Positions 1 to 12,800 of a DNA stretch of 64,000 nt are shown here, one piece after another. Position 1 is the first letter of the stretch. Each line of letters starts with the position of its first letter. The notes beneath the pieces are model-generated. The model had not been told where the DNA came from. It worked only from the letters and a program-made list of their open reading frames with translations, and made no database searches. This DNA is from Liolophura sinensis (lineage: Eukaryota; Mollusca; Polyplacophora; Chitonida; Chitonidae), in contig NC_088302.1 in NCBI RefSeq assembly GCF_032854445.1, forward strand, positions 48,266,046 to 48,330,045, written 5' to 3'. A program made the position numbers and the translations under genes.

Positions 1-572
1 AGTGGTAAAGAGCCTGTTAGTGAACCATAAGTTAGTTGTTTGTGTCTATTTATTTTCTGTTTTGTTTTTGCTTTAATGAAATATGGATGCTTGGTTCAGT
101 CTGTTGTAGGTACATGTATTTTTATGCAGGTAAATATTCTGCTAACGATATTAGAATAACACTATTTTCTTCTTAGCTATCGTATGCAAGAGGTTCTTCT
201 TGATTTAAATTGATTATCTCAGTTACTGAAGCTTGTTTGTGTGGAAGTGCTATATGGAAGTATACTGCTGAGAAGAGGGTAACAAAGCCCATGTATACAA
301 TGCTGTACAAGCACAAGTTTTGAAGTTGCAGTAAACATTTCAGTTTCATCCAGTAATCACACATAAAAAAAACACTAGCTCATGAATTAAAAGAATGTCA
401 AGTCTGTTTTCTTAAATGAGGTAATTGGCTGAATGCAGATAGTTTTGTTTCTAAGTTTTTAATTCAAACCATAGTGCCACAGCAGTTCTTGCATGTATTC
501 AATTATTGGAACGCAAATTTTAAACTTATATTCAACTAAAAGTATTAATTTTCTTTGAAGTTCACATTTTAG

Positions 573-650
573 GTTGTGGCCCAAATCCTCATTGTTCATA
601 TATCAAAGGCTGTTATAACTGTATGCATAATGTAACATGGAGAATTACAA
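573..650 (+). CDS. Possible internal exon of an unrecognised plus-strand gene
   Basis: A good acceptor (pyrimidine-rich, ending CACATTTTAG) and donor (ACAA|GTAAGTTTG) flank 78 nt. Only one frame is open; it is phase 1 on both sides and reads CGPNPHCSYIKGCYNC followed by an N-glycosylation-like NVT. I do not recognise the protein. The next candidate exon, at 1297, has compatible phase. Confidence 0.3.
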
Positions 651-1296
651 GTAAGTTTGCCTCATTCCATGCTGGTAGAGTGTAAATAATATATTTCACT
701 TTGTGTTAATCTTTGAAACCTGTGAGATGTACTTTTGTGAGTGGATATTCACATGGCTGCACACATGGCTCAGTCATTGTCAGATTATATTTGACATGCT
801 AATGCAAGTTCAAATTTATCCAAGCATAAGTTTATTGTTATTACATATTTTCAGAGTAAGATGCAAGCATGCAACAGGGATATTTTTCATCAAATTTAGT
901 GCACATAATTGTCACTGTGAAATTGATATAAATCATAGCACTTATTTAGAGCATTCAATACAATATGAGTACACCTGCACTGACTGATAACAACCAGGTT
1001 AAATAGTGAAAAGTTATTTCTGCATGGAAACTGAAACTATTACAGTTGTAAATCTCCAGTATGTTAACGTTAACTACATTCCTCTATACACATGTGTACA
1101 AAGGGAGAATTGTTTTTATAAAATTGCTATAAGATGTTTTTAAAATGTAGATGGCTGATAAATATGCATAAGATATTTACAAGTTTGGTTGAATAAGGAT
1201 TTTCTAGCGTAGTGAATCACTAGATAAATGTTTCTTCTTTGTCTAACAGAGATAACTTTGCTTTCTCCTTGATTTCATTTTGGTATTTATTTACAG

Positions 1297-1344
1297 AAAG
1301 CAGAACACATTTTCACAACAATTTGGATAAGACATTTGCTGATG
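1297..1344 (+). CDS. Possible second exon of the same unrecognised gene
   Basis: A 48-nt segment between TTATTTACAG and GATG|GTATGC. It is phase 1 at both ends, so it joins the exon at 573-650 in frame and encodes SRTHFHNNLDKTFAD. It is hydrophilic and not recognised. A matching terminal exon could be 2703-2734 (FSVKPMSL, then stop). All three may still be chance. Confidence 0.25.
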
Positions 1345-2702
1345 GTATGCCTGTTATATATAACACATATATGACTTGAACAAAACTTTGATCTCAGATG
1401 GTGTCATTTTCATGGAATTGACAACTCATTTCCAAAATCATAAGTATTGTGTGGTATGGTGTAATACCAGGATTCAGAAAAATTATTCCTTTGCATCACT
1501 AAGCAAACCTTAAGAAGCTGCTGTACATTGAATAAACTGTGTGTACAAGTGTCACAAACAGTTGGATGCAACATTGTTTTATATATGACATACTTACATG
1601 AGTAGACACATGAGCTCCTACATGTATATTGTTTTTTTTTAAAGAATGATGTAGACCACCAAATTAAATGTAGTTAAGGTGTTATAGTCAGTGCTTTAAA
1701 AAAATTGCAGTCGTCAGTGAAGTCACATAAAATCTTTCTAAGAAGTGTTTTGTGTAACAAAATCATTTTAAGAAGTTGATTTACATTTCACATGATTTGG
1801 AAGATAGTTGTCTAACAAAACAGTTGGTATATGTCACATACCATGTCAAGCTGTTAAATGGCATCTAATGCTCACTCATTTTGACTCGTCTTTGAGTATT
1901 AAACCATTGTCTATTTACTTCCTCTCTTCATGTATATGAGTTGAGTTTTGGTAAGTGCCAAGCCTTCATGAAACATGTACTGTTTTTTGTGCCATATCAA
2001 CTAACAAAAATGTATGTTTCTCATTATTGTAAAGAAAAAGAAGTTTAATACCATTTTCTTAGCATCACCATGTTCGCTCAATAGTGTGTAGAAAGGTTTT
2101 AAACCTTAGAATACCACCATGAGCACAACAGTGTGAAATACATAGTTAGGACTATGATAAATATATGGACTGGGGAGAAATGTTTCTTCCACGAACATCT
2201 GAGAATGACACCATTCCATTTGTATCAGTATTGAAGCAGTCCCTGTTGATAGGTTTGTTTTTTTGTTGGTTTATGTGTCAAGTGTTAAAACTCACTGTTA
2301 CCTATACAAATCAATTCACATCATCATGTTACAAGTAAGTGCTGAAAATTTCAGGTAGTCTTCCAGTCTTAAAGTAGATGTATACTTTTTTTTTCAAATT
2401 TTTTATTTTTCTGCTGTCAGGAAACCTGTTTAATTCAGTCATTGAGATTTACTTTATTATTGTTGTGATCTGTGGTTTGCTTTTTTTTTTTTTTTTTTTT
2501 TCGTTTAAAGAATAAAGAAAATAACAGAAGTTTGATTTCTTTTAGTAGGTATGCTGGTAATATTGTTCTGTTTCTGCTTGATTGTTTTGGCAACATGCTT
2601 ATGTTAGCTATGTTAAGGTTTCACATGTACATTGTTTGTTTTTCTTAGATATTATTTGATACTTATTAGTTAATGTTACTGTGATTTCATTTTGTTATCA
2701 AG

Positions 2703-2734
2703 GAGAATTCAGCGTCAAGCCTATGTCCCTTTGA
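2703..2734 (+). CDS. Possible terminal exon of the unrecognised left-end gene
   Basis: After a T-rich tract ending TTATCAAG, phase 1 reads GEFSVKPMSL and then TGA. Another frame over the same bases stays open to 2775 (RQAYVPLTSDQ and onward), so the frame is uncertain. What follows to about 5200 is AT-rich with an AATAAA at about 5187, compatible with a long 3' untranslated region. Confidence 0.2.
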
Positions 2735-3138
2735 CATCTGACCAGACCAAACCGCATGTGGACAGAAATACATGAAATACTTGTATCAGTCTTTATGCTC
2801 AGTGGATCAGTTTTGCAGCTTGTGTCACATTGGTGAATCTACTGGACCTGTGTTATGCCTTAAGAGTCGAAAAAAGTATACCAGCTCAAAATTCTCAGAA
2901 CGTTAAATGCTCAGTAATTAAGTTAACTCATAGAAGCCGCTCCTAAAAGACCCTAAGCGGTGTCCAGTCCCAATGTATGACAGAGTCAAAAACAACTCTA
3001 AAGATCGGTTTTGAACTAGTCTCAGCTAAATGTACGTGAACTGTACAGTTGAAATTTGTGAGATGATCTGGCTGGTAAATTACGTTTTGTTGCAGCTGTT
3101 CTGTGCTCAACAGGTGTGGCATGGGTTTTTATTCTCTG

Positions 3139-3470
3139 TGACTAGATCACGGAGGCATTAGACCCTGTGACTGGACCATTGAGGCTTTAGGCTCTATGTG
3201 ACTGGACCATTGAGGCTTTAGGCTCTATATGACTGGACCATTGAGGCTTTAGGCTCTATGTGACCAGATCACTGAGGCTTTAGGCTCTTTGTGACCAGAT
3301 CACTGAGGCTTTAGGCTCTTTGTGACCAGATCACTGAGGCTTTAGGCTCTTTGTGACCAGATCATTGAGGCTTTCGGCTCTGTGTGACTGGATCATTGAG
3401 GCTTTCGGCTCTGTGTGATAATAGGTTTTAGGTCCAGTGTGACAGTCACTGAAGATTTATGCTCTGTGAC
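3139..3470 (+). repeat. 31-bp minisatellite
   Basis: About ten tandem copies of a unit containing GACTGGACCATTGAGGCTTT with a 31-bp period (GAGGCTTTAGGCTC recurs at 3181, 3212, 3243, 3274 and on). Later copies carry GACCAGATCACTG in place of GACTGGACCATTG. The ends are degenerate. Confidence 0.9.
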
Positions 3471-5582
3471 GGAAGCCTACACAGGCACGAAAGATGAAAC
3501 CTTCTCACGACACCAAAATGTCTTATTGATCTCTTACATTATAACTTTGTGCTTTTAGGAGAAAAGCCAGATTGTTATGATTGTTAATGTGCTTTTCATG
3601 TTTGTTTTGCTAAATGTGATCTTTAAGCCATGTAATGATTGCAAAGTTAACAGTTTAGTTGGAGAATGTGAATACATTTTAGTCCATTGATTTAGTATGT
3701 GTGTATGAACAAATATTTTTTTGAGAATATTTTTATTGAATATAGAACCTGTATATATGTGATTGTGCCATATGAAGAAAGAAATTTCACTCTGTAGATG
3801 AACAGATAGATTATGTCTGATCCCATTGCATTGTTTTTCCCGTTTCATATCGGAGAAGCCACCTTAAATAGCTAGCTATGTGTCACAGAGGTTAAGGTGT
3901 CTACATCATTTTTATCGGGATCAACAAATTTGTAATTTTTATGACAAGTCGTACAGTAGTAAATATTTTTTTCAAACTGCTGTCCGAAGTGGAATGCTCA
4001 AAGACAACATGGGTAGTACAAAAACAAGTTGTTTGGTGTTATTTGAAGTTTGGCCTATAGTAACACGAGCAGTAATGATGCATATGCCATTGTCATCCTT
4101 GCTCGAGAACAGAATTAAGGCTACACGTCGTACTATAGCACTGCTTGTTTAAACAACTGCTTATGACATTTCTTGTTCTTCATAACAGACCTATATTGTG
4201 CCCGTAGTTGTCAGTCTGTTTGTGAAGTGTTAAGAGATTTGGCAAAAGTTTGTTCATATTGAAGTTGTATAAACATTCTATTGACCACTAGCTCAAAGGA
4301 TGTGAAAGCTGTTTAAATATGTGAAAATGACCGATGTGTACTGGCCTATGTGTTGTAATTAATTGTGGTCACATGTGGTGTTATCATTTTCACTTATGTA
4401 CACGTAGCTTACTTGTTCATATTTCTGTTAATAGCTTCACATGTAAAATAACAAAAAGAAAAATCCCTTTTGATATCTGTGCCTGATTTAGCAAGACTCA
4501 AAGTCGGGTAGAATTTTAGTAGAAGTGTAGCATTGAGTGTTTCTCGAAAAATACTTTGCTTAGGCAGAAACGCTTTTTGTGAAACAAGGTTTTGGTATTT
4601 TTATTCACTGCATAGGGTGACTGTCATTGTCATAAGAAAGAAATATTAGAAACTTCTGTTTAAAAATTGAACAGTGTGTTTAGTGCTCAGTGTGCTTGAT
4701 GGAAGAGTATTTGCCCTTGCCTATCAAGAGTGTTGTAATTTGACATTAATGTAATGGGTGATCATTAGCATAAGTCATTTCCCATCACCACTAGAGACGT
4801 CTGCTGGTCAAGGGAAACAACTCATGCTATAATAATGTGGAAACCGTGGTATTGTGAATTAATTATGATCTCTGTAAAGTCGTGTGTTTTTAAATCTAGA
4901 ATGTTGTTCTTTCATTTGTACATGTATGGCTTTGTGCTTGTTAAGGTGAAGGCAGAAAATGTTGAATTGTTTGTGGTTATTATTGATTCTGAATGCGCAC
5001 AGAAAGTTGTTAGATTGATGAAGTATTTAAGTGTTTGTTATATTGAGACTGGACTGATTTCTGTTAAGGTTTTATGTATAATTTTTTTTATATTTTTCTA
5101 AGGTGTCAAGAGCATCAATACTCAAGTAGCCCTACAGTGTTTACTGATCTACAAAAAAAAAAGAAAAAAGAGGACTGTAATTTTAGCAATAAATCAGATC
5201 AGTGTTTACTGACAATGTGTCCGATTGTTTCCTGTTAAAACTAAATTTCTGCTTTATGCAGAAGATGATGTTATACATCACCTTGGTTCAGAATTTCATT
5301 TTTTTTTTTGCACTCATTGAAATGCTTCATGGAAGTTCTATCAATGAAACAGTTTAGTGGTTTCCATTTGTGTTTTGGCAGACAGAGTTTCCTCTCATCA
5401 ATCTTACTTCTCTCGTGCCTGTATTTGTAAAATTCTGTCGATTACAGGAGCCTCACTGGCTAAGTTGTCTCTAGTTTGGCAGTCGTCCATTGTTTCCCGG
5501 GGTTTAACTCTCCGTTTCATCATTACTATCACAACATTATACTATTGATCAATATCAGTCTCTCTCCATGCCTTAAGTGTAG

Positions 5583-5745
5583 GCAACAAGCAGGTGTCAA
5601 CATATCTTCCACCATGGAGAGAGAAAAAGAGCGGTGGAAATCTGTCCTGCAACAAGGAAGCACACTGCATGTGAGGACTCCTCAGTCGTCATATGACTGA
5701 AAAGTTGTTAAGTACGATGTTAACCCCAAAGCACTCACTCACTCT
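5583..5745 (+). mobile_element. 3' part of second SINE family (CACTC/CATTC-tailed)
   Basis: Shares CATATGACTGAAAAGTTGTTAAG and the tail around TTAACCCCAAAGCACTCACTC with the longer copies at 31630, 37355 and 27845. Confidence 0.55.
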
Positions 5746-5984
5746 ACCATGGAGAAAATCACTCATGGTTCCACCTCATGAGACCTTATTCTAAGATGCA
5801 ACTTCCCACCATGACAGAATCTTGGTTGGTCACAAAGAACCCCCCTCCACCCCCAAAAAACTCTTTAAAGGACACTGGACTCTTGTGTGTGGATTGGGCT
5901 AATTTTCACACTTGGCCTGAGGGCTTTCATACTCAATGTAACTAGAGAGTGTCACGATTTTTCTCCCGGTAGCTTTCAAGATAT

Positions 5985-6140
5985 TCTGTAATTCTTCAAC
6001 CTTTTCGCATGTCTGCAAGATGTTTGTTCAAGCATGTTCTGATGGCATTATTCTGTGTAGAGTGATAAAATTATACTTTTTGTGAAGCCCTGAAAATGGC
6101 TAATTCCACAAATGTAGTCCTCCAAGATCAAATCATAAGT
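5985..6140 (+). repeat. Unclassified interspersed repeat, copy 1
   Basis: About 150 bp shared with 10040-10235 and 20665-20815: TTCGCATGTCTGCAAGATGT, CATTATTCTGTGTAGA and TTTTGTGAAGCCCTGAAA occur in the same order. No coding capacity or terminal repeats were seen. Confidence 0.7.
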
Positions 6141-6562
6141 GTGCATAAATTGCTATGAAAGGTTCGCTTTCATTTGTGAAAAAGAATTAGGGCCACAAAT
6201 CAGACCCAAGGAATAGTGATTGCTTACTAAATCAACAATCTTAAACAAAAACTGGTGTATCGACAAAGCCAGATATAGCTGAATATAATATTTATTAACA
6301 ATGCAATTCATCATATCAACAACTATAATAATGTACATCAAACTGTTTTACCTCTCACACTGACACTGTCCACATTCAGTACATCAGTAATGATTACACA
6401 TAATGATAATCTGTATTCAGTCAACTCTGTCACAAATTATCCATGCCTAATCATACGTAACTCATTTCAATAAGCAAGCATTTCTCCGCTCATCAACTCT
6501 TTCCATAAGCAGAAAAGCTACTTGTACACCAGAAAACTCTGTTCGGGCTGAACCAAAATCAC

Positions 6563-6695
6563 TCCAGAGATTTATTTGATTGATTGGTGTTTTACACCAC
6601 ATTCAGGAATATTTCGTGGTGGCCAACATCAGAATGGGAGAGCAGCGACACAGTGGTGTGTCTCCTGGGCCATTGTGCTGTGCTACAACAGTAAC
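6563..6695 (-). mobile_element. tRNA-derived SINE, minus orientation, rearranged copy
   Basis: Begins TTTATTTGATTGATTGGTGT, the reverse of the common tail, continues through CAGGAATATTTCG, and ends near CTCCTGGGCCATTGTGCTG. The central body is missing. Confidence 0.6.
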
Positions 6696-8379
6696 CTCTG
6701 GGCTGGCCAAAAATAATTTGCTGACAAGATCACCTGGACACTGTCCACGGTAACTACCAGAAAGTTGATAACTTTAATATGTTAAAGTAAGAAGGTAGAT
6801 ATGCATTGCAACCAGCTGATGATTGGATATCCTGTCAATCAGTTTTAAAATTATATCTGTAAAATATATTTCATTTGCAAGGTACATCCATTTCCATATC
6901 CTGAAAAGGAAGATGTTTATATGAACAAACTGTCATAGCGCATGCAGCTTTCTTTTAATTACTTTGCCTCATAACACTGCAATGCAATATGCTACAGAAG
7001 TGTAAAACATCATCTGTTAGGACAGACAGTATTTTAAATGCAGTTATTTATGAATACTGTTTAATTGCCTCCATTGTAAATGGGCATTTTCTCAATTTAC
7101 ATTTCACACAATACAAACATCCAAACTTTATCAACCTCACATTTCCCATCCTTACCTCTACAAACACAACGAAAGTAAAACTGAAAACTGATCAATCACA
7201 CCCAAACATTAAAATGATCAGTTCACACTGAATTCCTTACATGCAACTTTTCAGTGACCCTATCTGTATTGTACTACGCCTGACACATGCATGTACCATG
7301 ACTTGTGCAGTATCTTTCATGCCATTTGAACAACTGAGCAACGGTATGAACAACCACTGCCTTCTCATGCTATAAGTACTACTACAGTACCAATCCAATT
7401 CCATGTTAGAATAAAACAGGGCCCTGTAATAATACTCAAGACTTTTTGCTTTGTCTTACATGCCACCAAAGATACTTGGTTTAATCTGGGATCAATACAA
7501 CTGTTATATTAGTCCTAAGTTTCATGAGATTGCAAAAAGGTTCACGGAAACTCAATGTTGGAGGAGGCAAAGTGACCAAAAGAACCCACCAGGTAGTACA
7601 TGTACATTCTATATACATCAACGCATACCTGTAATGAATTCTACTTCATTACACACCATTTATCACATTAGGTTCATTTGGAAGATCTCATTCTCCAACA
7701 TCTTTCACAGGAATTTCACAGGCTGTAATAATGTAATAACTGTTACTCTCTTCACTTGTCTCACACATTAAGACATGACTTCATTCACATCTGACAATTA
7801 AAACCATTTTTTGCCATTACTTCTGTTCACAAAGCTATCAAAATGTCATCTGACATGTTTTCTGGTACATCGGTCATGTCATATATCTGTTACACAAGCA
7901 CCAGGTTTAATTCAACATTTATATACGTATTATATATCAACATATGTATGAGAAGTCGTGACAAATATTTACAGAAGAAATAAGTATTATCTGGAAATAA
8001 AAAGGACATATTGTCGGCTTTACAAAAGAACATGTACATGGCCTCAAGAACCACTGGCAGCATTTACAGTAATGGATCATAAACCAGTTTACATTAGATG
8101 TTTGTCTTATCTAGGCTACACACACACTAATAAAAAATAGCCTGACACCAAAAGTCCATGGTGTATATCAGGCAATATATTCAAATTACAGAATCAAAAG
8201 GAGGTGACTACAGTAGAAATTGACAAATTGCTGTACATATAGGTATTGTTTCAGCCATATTTCTGTGGTCAAACACTGAAAAATTGAGTTTGCAAGATAT
8301 TGTCTTCCAGCATCAGTTGAAACGGATCCTGTCATTCACACATGAAAAAAGGAAATATTCCCTGTGCAACACACATGCA

Positions 8380-8394
8380 GAGAGAGAGAGCGAG

Positions 8395-8432
<38 letters not shown>
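8380..8432. repeat. (GA)n microsatellite
   Basis: About 50 bp of AG dinucleotides with two interruptions (GAGCGAGAGCG). The run of RERERE-type frames across it is an artefact of the repeat. Confidence 0.95.
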
Positions 8433-8436
<4 letters not shown>

Positions 8437-9209
8437 ATATACCTGATGCTGAAACAAACACTTCTATAATCATGAAAAATACCCAGTCAGTATATCATAC
8501 AGAATTTTAACAGATCTCTTTAAACACATGGCAAATCTGGTATATAAACACAAGAATTCATGCACGTATAACTCTAGGTTCTAGATCTGACATAATTTCA
8601 GCGGAAGTCTTTCCTTGGTAACTTGATGACATGCTTCTTAACCTCCAGACAAGCAGCAGTCCATTTGAAGGCGTGGTAACACTGAGAGTACAGTACACCT
8701 GTAATTATTTACTATAGTAATATTTTTTATGTTTTGTCCTCACGACCACAGGCCAAATAAGCCAATGGGGAACTTGTGACACTCCTTCCCACCTGTATCA
8801 AGGCAGTCCAAAGCTGTGAACTCATTTGTTCTTTCCTCTATAACGCCACAATTATCTATGCATATGTGCTCATGAAACATGCATGAAGTGCGTACACACT
8901 GCAATGTCACAAAGAAAATGATATGATGTACTGTCATCTGGACCTTCTCTGTAACTCGTCCTCAAGTCTATGATTGATACTGAACAATGACACAACACTG
9001 AGATAACACACATACACACACAACATCGTTTTATGCCTGGTTTCCAGGTAATTATGTTATCGTTAGGCATCTGCCGTATGGATCTGTATCTACAAATGTT
9101 AGATTGCGCCATCAATAAAGAACTGATACACTTACTGTGAAATGTGATCCACATCTATTTACTGGACACTGAATCCACTCATAGTGGATCACTCGTTAAC
9201 CTTCTTACA

Positions 9210-9852
9210 TTTATAGTATTTGTAAAGCAAAGTATATATCTATATATATATATATATATATATACATGGTTGGCTTTCTGATATTGAAAATGCCCACCAT
9301 TAGTACAGGAAATCAAGCAGGAATTTGATATTGCCAGTTTCATTTCTAAAAATAAAACCTAATATTTAAAGCCAAGGTAATTTTCCTGAGATAAATCTAT
9401 CTAGTTCCAAATGTGGGTGAACTTAAGATTTTGTAGCTGTTAGGGCCAAAGCACATATTGTTTGATGTAAATCAGATCATAGAGGCTTTCTGATCGTAGC
9501 AACGTCAGATTGTGCACCTGGGAGAACAAAGGCCTTCATAAGACAAAGCTGCTGGTACTGTATGAACAGAATTCATTTTGAGTACTGTGTACCTATGAGC
9601 AAATGGGGTGTGTCTCAAGATCACTACTATCTACTACATTGTGTTACCTATGTTACTGTGTTTGAATGTTCACATATCTAATTTTCTATGTTCTTCCAAG
9701 GTACAAGTATGAAAAGTTACCACACAAAGACAGCAGATTTAAATTTTTCACCCTCACTTCCATCCTTCAAGTTAGCTGGAGAAACACACAGCTAGCACAG
9801 GAATGGTCAAGTCACCATAGCTACTTCATCACTTCTCATCCTAATTTAACAG
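9210..9852 (-). other. IPO11: Probable start of the IPO11 3' untranslated region
   Basis: Sequence downstream of the IPO11 stop codon. No AATAAA was seen on the minus strand in this stretch; the first candidate is the variant TATAAA at about 9215-9210. The true end of the transcript is unknown. Confidence 0.3.
9236..9264. repeat. (TA)n microsatellite
   Basis: TATATCTATATATATATATA, a short alternating AT run. Confidence 0.9.
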
Positions 9853-12800
9853 TCACTTCATGAAATCCTGAAGCTGAGTGACCACTTCTGCATCTGTGTT
9901 GTCCATCAGTTGGCTAAAGGCAGTCTGACCGACCATCTGACAGCAGCTGGACAGCTGTGAAATGATGTATTGACGAAGATCCACAGTGTGGACAGGGTCC
10001 TGGAGGGAGAGCTGAGGGGAAAACAACATAAGTTTTACTGTAATTGTTAACATTTTCGCATGTTTGTAAGGTGTTTATTAGAGCAACATTATTCTGTGTA
10101 CACTGATTAAATCATACTTTTTGTGAAGCCCTGAAACTGGCCAATTCAACCAACCAATGTAGTGTTGTCTCCAAAATTAAGAGTCCATGAACTACACTGA
10201 AAGTTGTTTTTTCAAATGTGAAAAGATTGAGGAATTAGGGTATGTTCATTTTTAGGAACAATTTTTAGCTAGAACAAAATTAATTTTTTTTGTCATCTGA
10301 TTCTTTCAAAAATTGAATAAATCACCACAATTTCAATTCTGTAAAGAAAAATCATACAAATTTTATACATAAAATGGTGATGTATAAAGAAGGGAGATAA
10401 CTAACCAGTCTTTTCCTCTTGTCATGTTCTGTGTCTGTCTCCTCTTCACCCAGAAATTCTTCAGAATTTTGAAGCACCAGACAGCTGTATTGAGAAAACA
10501 CACCCACACTCTGACTAAAAACTGGCTAAGTTAGTCCAGATCAAACATCAGGCATACTGTTGGTACCTTTAGCCAAGGGTAAACATACATATCAGGTGCA
10601 AGAAAAGGTTAACAGAGATCTGTTTGAAATCTGAGCGCTACCGAAGACAGCACATATATTGAATGTACAGTTTAGAAATCTGTACCAAAGAGTCAAGAGA
10701 CAGAAAGTGGAAAACAACATTTTACAGGGAATTGACCAGAAAGTTTAAAACCTGTGAAAAAATATTATTTTCACACACACATATATGTAAATGTCTGTGT
10801 ATAATAGCGAGTCCTCAGTTTGTTAGGGTGCTAGCACAGCATGATGACCCAGCAGTCTCTCACCAATGCGGTCACTGTGAGTTCAAGTCCAGCTCATGCT
10901 GGCTTCCTCTCCAGCCTTACGTGGGAAGGTCTGGCAACAACCTGCAGATGGTCGTGGATTTCCTCCGGGCTCTGTCTGGTTTCCACCCATCATAATGCTG
11001 GTTGCGTCGTATTAGTGAAATATTCTTGAGTACGGTGTAAAACACCAATCAAATAAATAAATAAATAAATAATAATGAGTCAATCCTGAAAACCAGGTAC
11101 CAAACCCCGTTTGAGCAATCTACTTCTGTTGAGAGCTTAAAAAGGGCAAATTTGCTGATTTAAAGGTCTTGGGTACAGACCAGGAATTGAAACTGTCGGC
11201 CATGGTCACAAAGGGGTAAGCCCAAACTTACTCTACGTGTTGAGCAGAATCCGAGTCTGACCGCAGGACGTCATTTAGCACCTCCACACACACATTGATA
11301 ATGCCAGAGAACCGCTCCAGTACAGTGCTGACAATTGACATGACAACAACAACAGAGCTATAATAAAGTCATGACAAGGCATAACACACAGTTTTCTCTT
11401 CAGGATAAACATGTCATAATTCTGGCAAATTACATTAGAATTATACCAAAACATCCAAAAAAAAAAACAACCATGTACATTAAAATCCAATGGACGGAGC
11501 ACTTTTCTCTGTACAATCATCTTTAGCAAAAACACTGAGGTTCAAGATGATTTGTCTGTAAAATCTACATGTACACTCTACATAGACCTCATACTTCCTT
11601 AAAATATCTTCCTTTTCATTTGTTTTTGTGAAAAGAAACACAAACCTTTTCTTTTCACCTGATAATCCTGCATTGTTAAGAAAAAGTTATGTGTCCCAAC
11701 ATCCAACATTAATCTCAGTGGCCATCACCTCAGTATTAAAGGAATGTCAACCTGTAGTTCCAAAATCTCAACTCTGAGCACATTTAAAACCACACTCCCA
11801 GGCCATATCTAGAGCCATTTCAGTCAAAAAAAAAAACAAAACAAAACAAGTACACTGAACAATAATTACTGATAACAAGTGAAGTTTTCACATAACTTCT
11901 GCTTTAAAATCTGTTTCGTTTACAGATTTTAAAGCTCTCATTAGGAAACGTTTGGATTTTATAAAATTTCTTCATGTATAGTCACAATGTCACCATTAAA
12001 GTTTAGGATCAGAACCTCCGATCATACATGATGAGTGCCATGGCTTACCTGAAGTTCAGTGTTAACAAGGAAGCCAGAGCAAGGGCAGACAACTTCCTTC
12101 TCTCTGGTTGTGCAATGTAGTCTATCTTCTCAAACCAGACATCTAACAAGCAACCAAACAGTTCCTGGCTCTGAAGAGATGAACAGGTCTATTATTAAGT
12201 CTCACAGTAATGTAAGTGTACATAAAATGAAAAGTAAGTTATGACGTGTGATCATTAACGGAGTTAAATTCTTTATATCTGAGCTTCAGGGCAGGTTCAA
12301 TGTTGCTGTGACAGCGACAAGATTTTTTTTTAAACTCAGCTGAGGTAAGTTTTGGCTTTGGAGCTGGTATTACTTTTATTGCTATGATGTCTATAAAGCA
12401 TAATAATATTGTATAGGTGATGCAGCCCGACTGAATTGTCAGTCTGAAGATACCAGAGATAAGTCATCTCTCCCAATTATAAACTTATAATGCCAGTATA
12501 CCCGTAAATTTGTCCTTTCCTTAAATGCTAAGCATCAAACCAAGAAACACAACTTCAGAACCTTTGGAGTGAAATAACTAAGGAAATAAGCTGGGTCTTC
12601 TTTACATCAGTTGTTGCAGACGTTCTGGCCACAAGATATGTACATCTACAGGAATGTGTATGTCGAAACAATTCCTAGTAATACACTACCTCTGTCCTTC
12701 TATGACTAACACACTTACATCTTTTCCAAACTCTGAAGCCACTTGGTTGAGAAATGACCACATAAATTCCTGGTTTTGAAGAAGGATTCTGGCCAGCATA

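Noticed and set aside
8284-8469. Short protein with an RERERE run
   Set aside because: The run is a (GA)n microsatellite.
10663-10995. Open frames with HDDPAVSHQCGHCEFKSS and similar near-copies elsewhere
   Set aside because: They are translations of the SINE (also at 25165, 36076 and 39395), not proteins.
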